The notes under the pieces were generated by a model. That model made no database searches. It worked only from the letters and a program-made list of their open reading frames with translations, and was not told where the DNA came from. The translations under genes were made by a program, and so were the position numbers. Positions 37,301-44,879 of a DNA stretch of 64,000 nucleotides are shown here, one piece after another. The number at the start of each line of letters is the position of its first letter. Position 1 is the stretch's first letter. The stretch comes from Cristatella mucedo. Lineage: Eukaryota > Bryozoa > Phylactolaemata > Cristatellidae. The DNA is taken from positions 1,088,001 through 1,152,000 of the forward strand of contig WPIO01000062.1 in NCBI GenBank assembly GCA_009760855.2, read 5' to 3'.

Positions 37301-38922
37301 GCTATTGACTCAGTTCTCAGCCCCAAAAAGGAACAACGAGTAAAGCACCGTGCTTCTTTTTAAGATAAAGCCCGTCGGTGCGACGTATCCAGCAACAGGG
37401 CTTGTAGAACGCTTAAGTGGCTGGTGACTTCTGTTCATAGTGCATACGGTGCAGCAACATTTTCGGCGCGGCAATGGCTGCTTTGAAGAGAAAGAGATGA
37501 TAAGCTGGCGTCGCGTCCATTCTAATTTGCAGAGTCCCGCCTGAACTTACGAACGACTGTCGGCGTTACAGTAGCGTCGGTGATCTACAGTATATTATGG
37601 TCCGCCATGCCCCTGGGCATTTGGGGATCGTACGCCCCCGAACCTTACGGGACAAGTTGCACGATCGACTGGGCAAACTCGGACAACTTTTCGTACGTGC
37701 TCTCCTCTTACGTGTTCGTTTTTCTCATTCCCTTTGTCGTCATCATCGGATGCTACGCCAGCATACACCGCGTGACGGTACGATCTTCCAAATCGGCTCA
37801 CACAGCGTCTTCAGGACGGCATTTCACTCCGTCTAAACCCATAGGCGGAGCGGCTAAGGTGACGGCTCGAAAGCGACTTCCTACTGCCAAGGTAACAGTG
37901 TGAATAGCTAAAAGGTGCGCGACCGAAAGACTAGCTTTTCACAATTCCAATAGTGCGACCTAGCAAACAAACCCCCTTCCTAGTGGGTCCCTTCAAATTA
38001 GGGTTGGAGCGAGGAGTGTACCAATTGTCGTTTGATCAATCCGCAGGCTCACAGCATCGTGCGTACAGAGCTTCTGCTTTATTTTATCATCGGCGTTGCC
38101 TTGGCTGCCAGGCATCGTGATTCTTTCAACTGTATTGTTAGTGGCTGTCATAAGGTACGATTACGTCGAGTCATTCTGATACGAATAGGAAGCCAGCAAC
38201 CGAGGGGTGCACTATACATACAGGTGTGCCATAGCGGTTCCCGCTGCATCCGAAGTCTAGCGATACGGCCATTCTGCTGCCACCACAAGTAGCCAGTCCG
38301 GGAAAGGTCAAGGTTAAGCGCGTATCAATTTTGCGTTACGCCTATTCTGTATGTTTATCGTTCGTTTTTTCTTACTTGCGAGCATATTAAGGTTGCTGAC
38401 TGGTCAATGACATTATTTCCTACGGAGGACTTTAGAGCGCTTGGAGGACAGCGAATGACGCATCCCTATTATCTAGCTAAGCGAAAGGGTCGGCTCGCCC
38501 TCACTTAGTGGCACTATCTCAAGTCTCTTTCGCTACAGCTCGGCATACTGCTCAGCGCGTCGTACTTCGTCTGCTGGTTCCCGTATGCGGTCGTCAGTTT
38601 CTGGGCTGCAGTGGCAGACGCGTCGACGCTGCCGCCTATTGCCACCGCTCTGCCGGTGATGCTCGCCAAGACGTCGGTGCTGTTCAATCCCATCCTGTAC
38701 CTACTGACGAACAGACGCTTCCGTCAGAGACTGGTGCAAATCAGTTCACCCCATCGCAGCAGCTCGCTGACGGAGACGAGTCAGAGCTCAAAGTCACGAG
38801 TCAAATCTCATGGCACGGGGCAGCAAGAGCGTTCCCAACCGCTAGGAGGCTACTCCAACAACACGACGCCCCCTGGCGGTTCGTCAGATTTGCCGCCGAT
38901 CGAGCCGCCCATGAGTATCTGA
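23129..38922 (+). CDS. Opsin, neuropsin/Opn5-like (five-exon gene, 424 aa)
   Basis: Seven-transmembrane retinal-binding GPCR of the photoreceptor membrane. Five exons join in frame with GT-AG borders (phases 1, 1, 1, 0) into 425 codons including stop. In order: N-glycosylation site NLT at 29-31, TM1 about 55-78, LKPAEH intracellular loop 92-97, TM2 with D106, C133 at the top of TM3, TRF 157-159 at the (D/E)RY position, PEPYGTSC 203-210 (E204 equals bovine E181, C210 pairs with C133), TM5 about 222-245, CWFP 309-312 in TM6, retinal lysine K341 in LAKTS, NPILY 347-351, NRR 355-357, then a Ser/Thr-rich tail to 424. An in-frame TGA at 23,105-23,107 supports the ATG at 23,129. Motifs LKPAE, PEPxGTSCT.DW and PYAVVS.W are most like vertebrate Opn5; peropsin or another group-4 opsin is the alternative. 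Class call is strong, subfamily moderate. No frameshift or internal stop is seen. Confidence 0.9.
23337..23973 (+). other. Opsin intron 1
   Basis: 637 bp bounded by gtgagc and ctttctag. GC-rich in the second half. Open frames here do not resemble known proteins and are interpreted as compositional. Confidence 0.75.
23974..24159 (+). CDS. Opsin exon 2, version a (end of TM1, TM2, entry to TM3)
   Basis: 186 nt, phase 1 in and phase 1 out, with acceptor ctctttctag. It encodes the inner half of TM1, the LKPAEH loop, TM2 (LWLNVTDIGMVVFTFPF, with the conserved Asp) and RRWLF before TM3. The donor is chosen at tccg|gttcct because it matches the length of exon 2b exactly and places C133 of exon 3 in register with the opsin family. 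That donor is weak by consensus. The reading frame stays open to a stop at 24,181-24,183, so a read-through isoform would be truncated. Confidence 0.8.
24735..25435 (-). pseudogene. Decayed CR1/L2-like LINE fragment, reverse orientation
   Basis: Antisense of the C-terminal reverse transcriptase region: complements of PSKDL, SLTFRSLHS and LHWLPVKQ-like sequence can be traced in order. Lies in the intron between exons 2a and 2b. Confidence 0.6.
25980..26195 (+). other. GC-rich open frame (71 codons) in a CpG island upstream of exon 2b
   Basis: ATG in a good context (aaaATGg) after a pyrimidine-rich run (tctctctcgctcgccac). It encodes an Ala/Arg/Pro-rich peptide ending QVANSEAVDE and stop. No hydrophobic segment, so it cannot replace the TM1 half from exon 1. 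It may be a separate promoter with an unrelated short frame, or purely compositional. No homolog recognised. Confidence 0.2.
26389..26430. repeat. (TA)n microsatellite
   Basis: About 40 bp of TA repeats with one G interruption, about 150 bp before exon 2b. Confidence 0.95.
26582..26767 (+). CDS. Opsin exon 2, version b (alternative copy of exon 2a)
   Basis: 186 nt, same phases and length as exon 2a, 2,608 bp downstream, acceptor tttttgtgtag, donor gcta|gtacgg. It encodes the same segment with 44 of 62 residues identical to 2a. Its TM2 reads LALNIADMGM, closer to the usual opsin LALxxAD than 2a (LWLNVTD). No second TM1 first-half exon was found between 24,160 and 26,581, so 2b most simply splices to exon 1. 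Splicing to exon 3 keeps frame. The surrounding intron sequence does not resemble that of 2a, so the duplication is old and both frames have been kept open. Confidence 0.8.
27057..27239 (-). mobile_element. tRNA-derived SINE, family A
   Basis: Reverse orientation with (AAAT)n tail, B box complement GATTCGAGCCCA and A box complement ACCTAGTGAGCCA. Lies in the opsin intron 2b-3. Confidence 0.8.
27504..28013. mobile_element. MITE with 35-bp class terminal inverted repeats and TTA target duplication
   Basis: Left end AGCCTGATTTAGACGGTGAG and right end complementary (read inward AGCCTGGTTTAGACGGTGAG), the match extending to CTACCAAC. Flanked by TTA at 27,501-27,503 and TTA at 28,014-28,016. A degenerate subterminal copy (TTTTAGACAGTAGTCTTGCT) sits near 27,574. 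No transposase. The 3-bp TTA duplication is typical of PIF/Harbinger elements. Confidence 0.8.
28226..28306. repeat. (CT)n microsatellite
   Basis: About 80 bp of CT repeats followed by ccctccctat. Confidence 0.97.
28600..29080. repeat. Unclassified dispersed repeat, copy 1
   Basis: Part (about 28,600-28,870) matches 36,470-36,730 in inverse orientation, for example the complement of GGAAGTCGTTAGAACTTC. Another part (about 29,020-29,080) matches 36,300-36,430 in the same orientation (TCCAGGACGTTTGAT versus TTCTGGACGTTTGAT). Family unknown. Confidence 0.45.
31455..31605 (+). pseudogene. Reverse transcriptase fragment of a second LINE lineage
   Basis: In frame from 31,494: VTDGVPQGSILGPLLFSIYT, then QPLRKVIKAHEIGY. 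This is the motif B' region of a non-LTR reverse transcriptase. It differs from the local family (GVPQGSVPGPVLF) and abuts an antisense LINE from 31,610. Confidence 0.75.
31610..32945 (-). pseudogene. Decayed CR1/L2-like LINE, reverse orientation
   Basis: Antisense of the ORF C-terminus at 31,640-31,860, through the LHWLPVKQ region, the SDLSLDD region near 32,130, the YADD region near 32,400-32,420 and the motif A/B area to about 32,640, then less conserved sequence to about 32,945. No open frame of useful length. It starts directly against a sense fragment. Confidence 0.65.
33881..34035 (-). mobile_element. tRNA-like SINE, family B
   Basis: Reverse orientation: A-rich tail, tttgtataacactcc hairpin arm, B-box-like GGGCTTGAGCTCAAG and AGGGCGAGCACCTTAACC head. 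Confidence 0.65.
35160..35267 (+). CDS. Opsin exon 3 (TM3 and start of second intracellular loop)
   Basis: 108 nt, phase 1 to phase 1, acceptor ttttctttcccag and strong donor gtaagag. It encodes C133, then TM3 from GFLSFLWGIENL to TRFVIVCYPQR. Aligned without gaps to bovine rhodopsin from C110, position 113 is Val, position 121 is Gly and the ERY triplet is TRF. It lies at the 3' edge of a GC-rich stretch (34,700-35,500) where several longer open frames are byproducts of base composition. Confidence 0.9.
35935..36096 (+). mobile_element. CR1/L2-like LINE 3' tail
   Basis: 3' UTR sequence then TGTAAATCGCCTAGAAAG...GAGTTCTCTGGATGGGCTT hairpin and ATTATTGTTATTAT. Solitary tail, so severely 5'-truncated. 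Confidence 0.75.
36300..36730. repeat. Unclassified dispersed repeat, copy 2
   Basis: Partner of 28,600-29,080, with a rearranged order of segments. Located in opsin intron 3. Confidence 0.45.
36830..36905 (+). mobile_element. CR1/L2-like LINE 3' tail
   Basis: Degraded hairpin (CCTAGAAAGAGATTCAGTTA) followed by ATTATTATTATT. Confidence 0.6.
37533..37891 (+). CDS. Opsin exon 4 (TM4, extracellular loop 2, TM5, third intracellular loop)
   Basis: 359 nt, phase 1 to phase 0, acceptor tctaatttgcag, donor aag|gtaaca. It encodes TM4 (about 175-198), the loop SYAPEPYGTSCTIDW carrying E204 and C210, TM5 (about 222-245) and a long basic third loop with SSK, ARKR and PTAK. The loop motif is the best subfamily evidence, because the same PEPxGTSCT.DW pattern is typical of Opn5-type opsins. 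Read-through of the donor meets a stop after two further codons. Confidence 0.9.
37892..38508 (+). other. Opsin intron 4
   Basis: 617 bp between donor gtaaca and acceptor cacttag. No recognisable repeat. It contains a short hydrophobic open stretch near 38,050-38,157 that I do not consider an exon. Confidence 0.7.
38509..38922 (+). CDS. Opsin exon 5 (TM6, TM7 with retinal lysine, C-terminal tail)
   Basis: 414 nt including the stop. The acceptor ctcgccctcacttag is preferred for its pyrimidine tract; a second in-phase acceptor 15 bp downstream (ctcaag) would drop five residues. It encodes TM6 with CWFP, TM7 with LAKTSVLFNPILY (lysine codon at 38,668-38,670), NRRFRQRL at the helix-8 start, then a tail rich in Ser/Thr (RSSSLTETSQSSKS), a plausible kinase/arrestin target. 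The usual cysteine palmitoylation site after helix 8 is not seen. Confidence 0.92.
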   Translation, partial: WHYLKSLSLQLGILLSASYFVCWFPYAVVSFWAAVADASTLPPIATALPVMLAKTSVLFNPILYLLTNRRFRQRLVQISSPHRSSSLTETSQSSKSRVKSHGTGQQERSQPLGGYSNNTTPPGGSSDLPPIEPPMSI

Positions 38923-39136
38923 GAGGTGTAGCTGCACAAGCAGCCGCTTTTGCTCGACATCGTAACTGGGCGCTCTTGCACGACATCGCTTCCGGGCCGT
39001 GTCGCACGCCACGTAATATGTCGGCATTGCAAAGAAGACACATACCTGACGGATACCAGCGTTCCAGAGGGCTTCGAGAAATCGTACTGTGCCATCTCAC
39101 AGGAAGCTCTAAGTGTGCGATCAGACAAATGCATAA

Positions 39137-39142
39137 AATAAA
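39137..39142 (+). terminator. Candidate opsin polyadenylation signal AATAAA
   Basis: Canonical AATAAA about 215 bp past the opsin stop codon, followed by an AT-rich then GT-containing stretch. This spacing would give a short 3' UTR. Confidence 0.5.
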
Positions 39143-40441
39143 ACTGCACTTGCTGTGCTTTTACCGCTCTTTAGTTCATGACACACGATGATCATACGGG
39201 GAAACTGGAGAGCGTTACTGAAACGGCTATCGGCTGCAATGCCGACGCGATCCATTCAACGGGGCGAAATTAAACACGAATATTACTTTGCAGGACCTTT
39301 AGGTTTGGATACATTTGCTACAATTACAATAGGCGAAAGCATCCTTATGGAATGAGAGTTGACAGGCAGAGCTCGCAAGCAGATGAGCTTTTTCATTCAT
39401 CCGTAGATATCGCGAATATATGATGGGTAAGGAAACAGAAAATTCGAGATCATTTGAATTATGAACACTATTTACACCATTCATCTGCACATTTATTGCA
39501 GTGATTATATTATTCGCCAACATCTCTTCATTGGTGTACGCTTGCATTTCACAGCTAGATTTTCTCACACGCGAATTTGGATTATTTGCATAGGCAGTGT
39601 ATAATGAATGTCGATGTATAGTAAATCAAGACTAATGCCAACTTCTGCTACCGACTGCATATCTTGCTGAATTAGAGCTGCTTCTACAAGTTATTCTCCA
39701 TGCTCCAAGGCGCTTGCTATAACTGTATGGGCTATCGATTCTGTGAGGTCTGGCGTACACTATTCACGCTGTACTTGTGCTAAATACATTTATTTTAGCC
39801 TCTAAACATGCATTTTCGATAGCCTTGGTTGAGTTTACGAACTGAGGCTAGGAGAAGTACCATCCTAGTGGCCTTTTTCAATAATTTCCCCGGTAAGAAT
39901 TCTCTAAGTGTTGTTTTGGCAATTTTTGACACCTAGACGTACATGGCAAGTGCGGTAAAAAGGTAACCTATATGGCCACAAAAAGGTCGTGGCTAGGCCA
40001 TGGGCGTGACTTTTGGGTTTTCGTCAGTTCGTTAGGTTGTACTCAAATTCGCATAGCCTTATTTCAGGGTATGAGTGCCACTTTACATGCTAAAGCAACA
40101 AATTATGCAAGTTAGTTTCACAGGCAGTCCTCAGAGGAAGCTTAGCTTCTATACGGCTAAGAAGAAATGTTTATCGCCGCGTTAGTCAATTTCTGTGGGT
40201 GGCTATACGGGTTTTTAGATTATGAAGCTATTATGTAATGTCGGATCTTTTAAGGTCACTTCTATAGGCTACTAAATAAGCATTGTCTGCAGTGCTGGAA
40301 GCTCAGGAAGTCCTCACGGTATCCCAGAATTCTCAGAGAATCCAATCCAAACCGAGGTCGTTCAGCCATATCGTAGATACTGCAATAATTGGCGAGCAGC
40401 GCTACTGCTAGGATCAAGCCACGGTCACATTAGGTCAAGGT
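39143..40441. other. Intergenic, no recognisable gene
   Basis: AT-rich sequence downstream of the opsin. Short frames only, none recognised and no repeat family identified. Confidence 0.5.
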
Positions 40442-40620
40442 GAGCCGTGATGGCTCACTAGGTAAGGCGGTTGCTTTTTACGACCTCGGTCCCGAGGTCG
40501 TGGGTTCAAAATCTGTAATCGGCGATCCTTAATCGCTGCAGCAAGCGGTGGTGATAGCCGTAAAGGCTCATCTGTCGCTATATAAAAGAGGCTGTGAAAT
40601 CAGCTAGCATGTATTTATTA
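40442..40620 (+). mobile_element. tRNA-derived SINE, family A
   Basis: Starts GAGCCGTGATGGCTCACTAG (A box included), anticodon-arm-like ACCTCGGTCCCGAGGT, B box GGGTTCAAAATC, then the standard body and tail cagctagcatg. Confidence 0.85.
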
Positions 40621-40779
40621 GGAAGCCGCCAGTAACGTTGTGGCAGCAGTCTATTGAAGGCCAATTTACTACACCCAGGTGTAGTAATAACAATACAAAT
40701 ACTATTATATGCATATACCTGCTTACGCTAGGTCAGCTGCTTTCGGATGTTACCACCAAACGTTTTGTAATGCTTTATA

Positions 40780-40855
40780 TGCAGCCTCTGTAAATTGTCT
40801 ATAGAGAGATTCAGTTCTCTGATTGCGCTATACATATATATATATATATATAAAG
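40780..40855 (+). mobile_element. LINE 3' tail with (TA)n at its end
   Basis: GTAAATTGTCTATAGAGAGA then GATTGCGCTATACATATATA; the tail has become a TA repeat. A separate LINE begins immediately after, at about 40,853. Confidence 0.6.
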
Positions 40856-42400
40856 ACACTGGAACGGGTCGTGGCGGACCAGCTGGACTCACATATTGAA
40901 ACCTCACACCTTGCTAATAAGTTCCAGTCTGGCTTTAGAGTTAATCACTCCACAGAGTCAGCATAGCTTAGGGTATACAACGACCTACTTAGGAATGCAG
41001 ACATGGGTAGAGTGTCTCTGCTTGTTTTGCTCGATATTTCGGCTGCTTTTGATACCATCGATCACAAAATTCTTCTAGAGCGCCTCTCATCTCGCCTGGG
41101 CATCACTGGCACTGCTCTGCAGTGGTTCAGGTCCTATCTCAGTGGGAGACTCCAGAGTACTGACATGAATGGACAAAGATCATCTGAGGTACCTCTTAAA
41201 TATGGGGTACCTCAGGGCTCCGTGCCAGGCCCAGTTCTTTTCACGGTTTACACTCTCCCTCTTGCTGATGTGATTGCCAAGCACAATCTAGGCTTTCACT
41301 TCTATGCGGATGACACTCAGTTGTACCTTTGCTTTGATCCCTCCCACCCTTCGAGCACCTCAAATTCTCTCAACTCACTTGCTGCATGTATTGATGACAT
41401 CCGCACATGGATGGCAGAAAATTTTCTAAAACTAAACGATGATAAAGCTAACTTACTAGTTATGTGCAAACCCAGTGTGATTCAGAAATTGGAAAGGCTG
41501 ATGCTCAAGATTGGCTCTGCCAGCATATATCCAGTTGAATCAGCTCGAAATCTAGGTGTCATATTCCAAAGCGACCTCTCGTTAGACGACCATATCAGCT
41601 CCACAGTCAAATCTGCCTATTTTTTGCTTCGTAAAATTGCTAAAATTCGGGCTTGTTCAGATAAGGATACCACGTCTAAGTTGGTCCATGCATTCGTGAC
41701 ATCCCGTCTCGACTTCTGCAACTTACTGCTTACTGGCCTACCAGCATGTGCGATCACGCGATTGCTGCTTGTGCAAAACTCTGCAGGTAGACTTGTCTGT
41801 CGTGAGCGTCGCAGTTGCCACATCACACCACGTCTCGCCGACCTGCACTGGCTACCAGTCAAGCAACGGATTGACTTCAAGGTTTTGTCGCTCACTTTTA
41901 GGTCCCTTCATTCTTTGGCTCCAGCATATCTCTCAGGCGTACTCCCCCACCAGGCCAAGTATCCTACCCCCCCCCCCCCCGCTTTTTGGAATCCAAGACT
42001 CTACCAATGCCTCGTACAAACCTCAAAGCCTTTGGAGACCGTGCATTTAGTTCCTATGCTCCCAAAGCCAGGAACTCCTTCCCGACTTGCGTCAGAACAT
42101 CCCCTGACTTGACCACATTTATACAGAACTTAAAAACACACCTATTTAGGACAGCATTTATGCCCTGTGATTCGTCCTTGATGTGCTTATGCGTGCTGAC
42201 ACTGTGCATGCTCCCAATAACCACACTTGCAGGCTGACCCTGTCCATGTCACCCCTAACCATGTTATTCATGTTGTTTATCAAGAATGATATTACTCACC
42301 ATTCAATTGGGTTTCTTTTTGCAGCAGATGTAAAGCGCCTAGAAAGAGATTGAGTTCTCTGAGGGCGCTTTATCAAGTGCATTGTCATTATTATTATTAT
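40853..42400 (+). mobile_element. CR1/L2-like LINE, best-preserved copy (5'-truncated)
   Basis: Starts inside ORF2 at the LERVVADQL region and ends with the 3' hairpin (TGTAAAGCGCCTAGAAAG, GAGGGCGCTTTATC) and ATTATTATTATT. It has one in-frame TAG near 40,965 before the main open frame and a frameshift at a C-run at about 41,968-41,981. No target site duplication was identified because the 5' side abuts a TA repeat. Confidence 0.85.
41003..42112 (+). pseudogene. Reverse transcriptase ORF of the LINE (369 codons, defective)
   Basis: Copies element RNA into DNA at a nicked target in live relatives. Seen: motif A LLVLLDISAAFDTIDH (residues 5-20), motif B' GVPQGSVPGPVLF (about 68-80), catalytic motif C FYADDTQLYL (about 100-109), then thumb and C-terminal region with SDLSLDD, TSRLDFCN and LHWLPVKQRIDFKVLSLTFR. 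The palm catalytic aspartates are intact. The endonuclease is missing. A C-run shifts the frame near codon 326, so the last part of this frame is out of register and the true C-terminus continues in the frame at 41,986-42,237. Confidence 0.85.
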
Positions 42401-43049
42401 CCGGCTGCCGAACTGTCGGTACATTGGCCCACCCACCAGAGGCGCTGATGCATTATGTGGTACCGGCATAGACATATAGATGCCGATATTTTTTCTAGAG
42501 ACCGCACCGTCGACGTTTGCTCATCATGCGCGTTGCTACAGGTAACTAGCGGTAAATCCCCACGGCACGGAATCCAGTCGTACAATTAAGGGGCGCGGCT
42601 GCTAGCCAAATACACTTGACCTTGACCGCTAATTGAATCTGAGGGTGAGGCTGTAGTCGTCTATGCGAGAAAAAACGTCGCTCCGTAACCGCTATATGCA
42701 CTATGTGCGTTTGTAACAATAAGCAGTTCAGTTTAGCGTTGCTTAGCGTTTTTTTGCGTAGCCAGAATGATTGCTTTACGGAGGAGCGAACGCGGAAAGC
42801 AACAAACGCGGAAAGCAACAAATCGTACCTATAATGTGAGCTGATGCTACGCGATGGGCCATACTCGTAACAACATTCCATGTAATAGGCTCCATTAATT
42901 ACATAACTAGTCTCTTACCGCGAATCGAATGGGTGCTTTAAGTTTGCATGTTTAAGACCACCATCCATCGTACGAACGTCCGTGTTAGATCGTGAACAGA
43001 AGATACATTTAAGATGAATATCCAGACCATACTAACGCTTGCTCTACAC
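42401..43049. other. No recognisable gene
   Basis: Short frames on the minus strand only. Contains a direct 17-bp repeat (aacgcggaaagcaacaa) near 42,789-42,823. Confidence 0.4.
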
Positions 43050-43145
43050 TAGTAATAATAATAATGATAAAAATAATAATAATGCACTTGATAAAGCGCC
43101 CTCAGAGAACTCAGTCTCTTTCTAGGCGCTTTACATTTGCTAGTG
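43050..43145 (-). mobile_element. LINE 3' tail, reverse orientation
   Basis: (TAA)n-like repeat at 43,050-43,083, then GCACTTGATAAAGCGCCCTC and AGGCGCTTTACATTTGCT. Only the tail is present. Confidence 0.75.
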
Positions 43146-43524
43146 CTGCTTTATATAGATTAGAGCGATACAAAAACATGTCTGCGTATCAATCCTGCTT
43201 TGCAACATAGCTATTCCGGGAGGTCTTTTTTATATATTAGCAGTTGCTTCCTGCAATGGGTGCAAAATGCCTTTGGTCGACTAAATCTTAGCGACTGCTT
43301 TCATTCTCTCATTTGAAAACGATATCTTTAAAAGCGTTGACTTAGTACTACCAAATGAATATACTCTAGGAGCGAATAAGAGTTAGTTTGCTTGACAATA
43401 ATCAACGTGAAATTGTTTATTTTTCTAAGCCGTCGGTGGTTATCGTATTTAATGTAATTTCCAAGTATTCGGCTTCGTCATCAATTTCTTTAATCAATAC
43501 TGAGAGGCTGAGCAGTGCAATCAT

Positions 43525-43625
43525 AGGGTGTAAATAATAATAATAATAATAATAACGTACTTGATAAAGCGCCCTCAGAGAACTCAATCTCTTTAGGCGC
43601 TTTACATCTGCTGCAAAGGAAATAG
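43525..43625 (-). mobile_element. LINE 3' tail, reverse orientation
   Basis: (TAA)n at 43,532-43,553, hairpin with a small deletion (CTCTTTAGGCGCTTTACATC). Only the tail is present. Confidence 0.75.
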
Positions 43626-44870
43626 CCCAGAATAGCCGGTAGTTACTAATAAAGAAAAGTAATGGGAGCTCTTTACAACGCACCGAAGCCCACAGAGCGA
43701 TCTGGACGTTACAAGCGTTGGTTCGACGTGCGCGGGCGTTCTGTGATGCAAGAAAAACTGAATACGCAGGTTGTCCGCGATACATCTGGATTTGTGCAGC
43801 CGTAGAAACGCGCGGGAGTTTGCAGCGACAGAAAGAAAAAAGGCTGCACCGCGTTTCGTTCTGGCGAGTTAATGCCTCGACCTCGGAAACTCTGGGCTCA
43901 TACCAACTCACGCATCCTACCGATGGTGGGATGTTTGGCGGCTCAAAAAAAAAGTGGGTTCAATAAGGATTAGCGCGTATGCCTGCTTGCATTGGAGCTA
44001 CGCAGCGAACGTGCACGCGAATTTCGCTATCGAGGGGTAAGGTGCCGGTACGGTGTGGGGGCACGCGGATGAAGCGACTCAAGGGGGCCTCGGCGAAAGG
44101 AGGAGCGAGTGTCGTCGCCTTACGCTACACGCCGCGTCGAGCACTGGCGACGCGGCGGTCCGCCGGTAGAGGTACGCTACGCCTGTTCACAGCGAGGCCG
44201 CCCACCCGCCGGCATCCTCGCGAAGAAATTCCTGCGAGGCGTGCGCTGCATGCAGATGCGTTGTCGGACTCGCGCAGTGATGGCGTCAGAAGGGCGCCGT
44301 TCTTTGTACGTTGCGTCTGCGGAAATCTCCAAAGCTGCGTTGGAGCAGCGAGCGTGGCGGAAGTCACACTGTCCCACGAGTACCTAACAGCCAGCGGCTG
44401 AACTAGGAAAATTAAAAGCTCGAGCAAATCTCTAAATGTCGGAAGGATAGAGAAAAGCAGGAGAGACAAGTTGGAACAAGCGCTCTTCTGACGCGGAGTT
44501 GTACTAAACGTCTTTTTAGCATCCTTCTTCCAGTCCTGGTGATCCCCTACGTACCGCGAAGCTTTGCGTAAAGCGTACATTGTCGTTAGCCTCTCCAAAG
44601 TAAAAAATTATGTAGCTTCTTTAAAATTAGACGGCAGACTTTTTGCAAGCAACTACACTCACTCCGCTAGCCGAAGAAATGCGAACATACATGGGCTTTT
44701 GATCCCGTCTAAAACCGGATTTGTAACCCGCTTTGGTAAGGTTTGAATTCGTACATACAAAGACCGTCTAGGTACGCCTTTGAAACATTGTCAAATAGAG
44801 ACCGGTATGCGCCTTTGTAAAGCGTAAAGCAGCTCCCGAATGCTATGGAAGAGGCTTACGCAACTGGCAC
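43626..44870. other. No recognised gene; GC-rich stretch with an open frame
   Basis: An open frame of 140 codons (43,979-44,401, +) is basic and low-complexity. Its last residues, EVTLSHEYLTASG, resemble the end of opsin exon 1. No other support for coding. Confidence 0.3.
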
Positions 44871-44879
44871 ACCCTGCTC

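Larger units (their letters stand above)
35268..37532 (+). other. Opsin intron 3
   Basis: Includes two sense LINE 3' tails (35,935-36,096 and 36,830-36,905) and an unclassified repeat (36,300-36,730) related to 28,600-29,080. A 121-codon open frame at 36,998-37,363 matches nothing I recognise and lies in a GC-rich patch with an inverted CCAAT (gattgg). Confidence 0.7.

Noticed and set aside
38050..38157. Hydrophobic stretch (LPWLPGIVILSTVLLVAVI) in opsin intron 4, considered as an extra transmembrane exon
   Set aside because: TM5 and TM6 are already encoded by exons 4 and 5, the frame has stops on both sides, and inclusion would break the opsin topology.
38508..39191. 227-codon frame beginning near opsin exon 5
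   Set aside because: It is a shifted shadow of the real exon 5 frame, which carries the TM6 and TM7 motifs.
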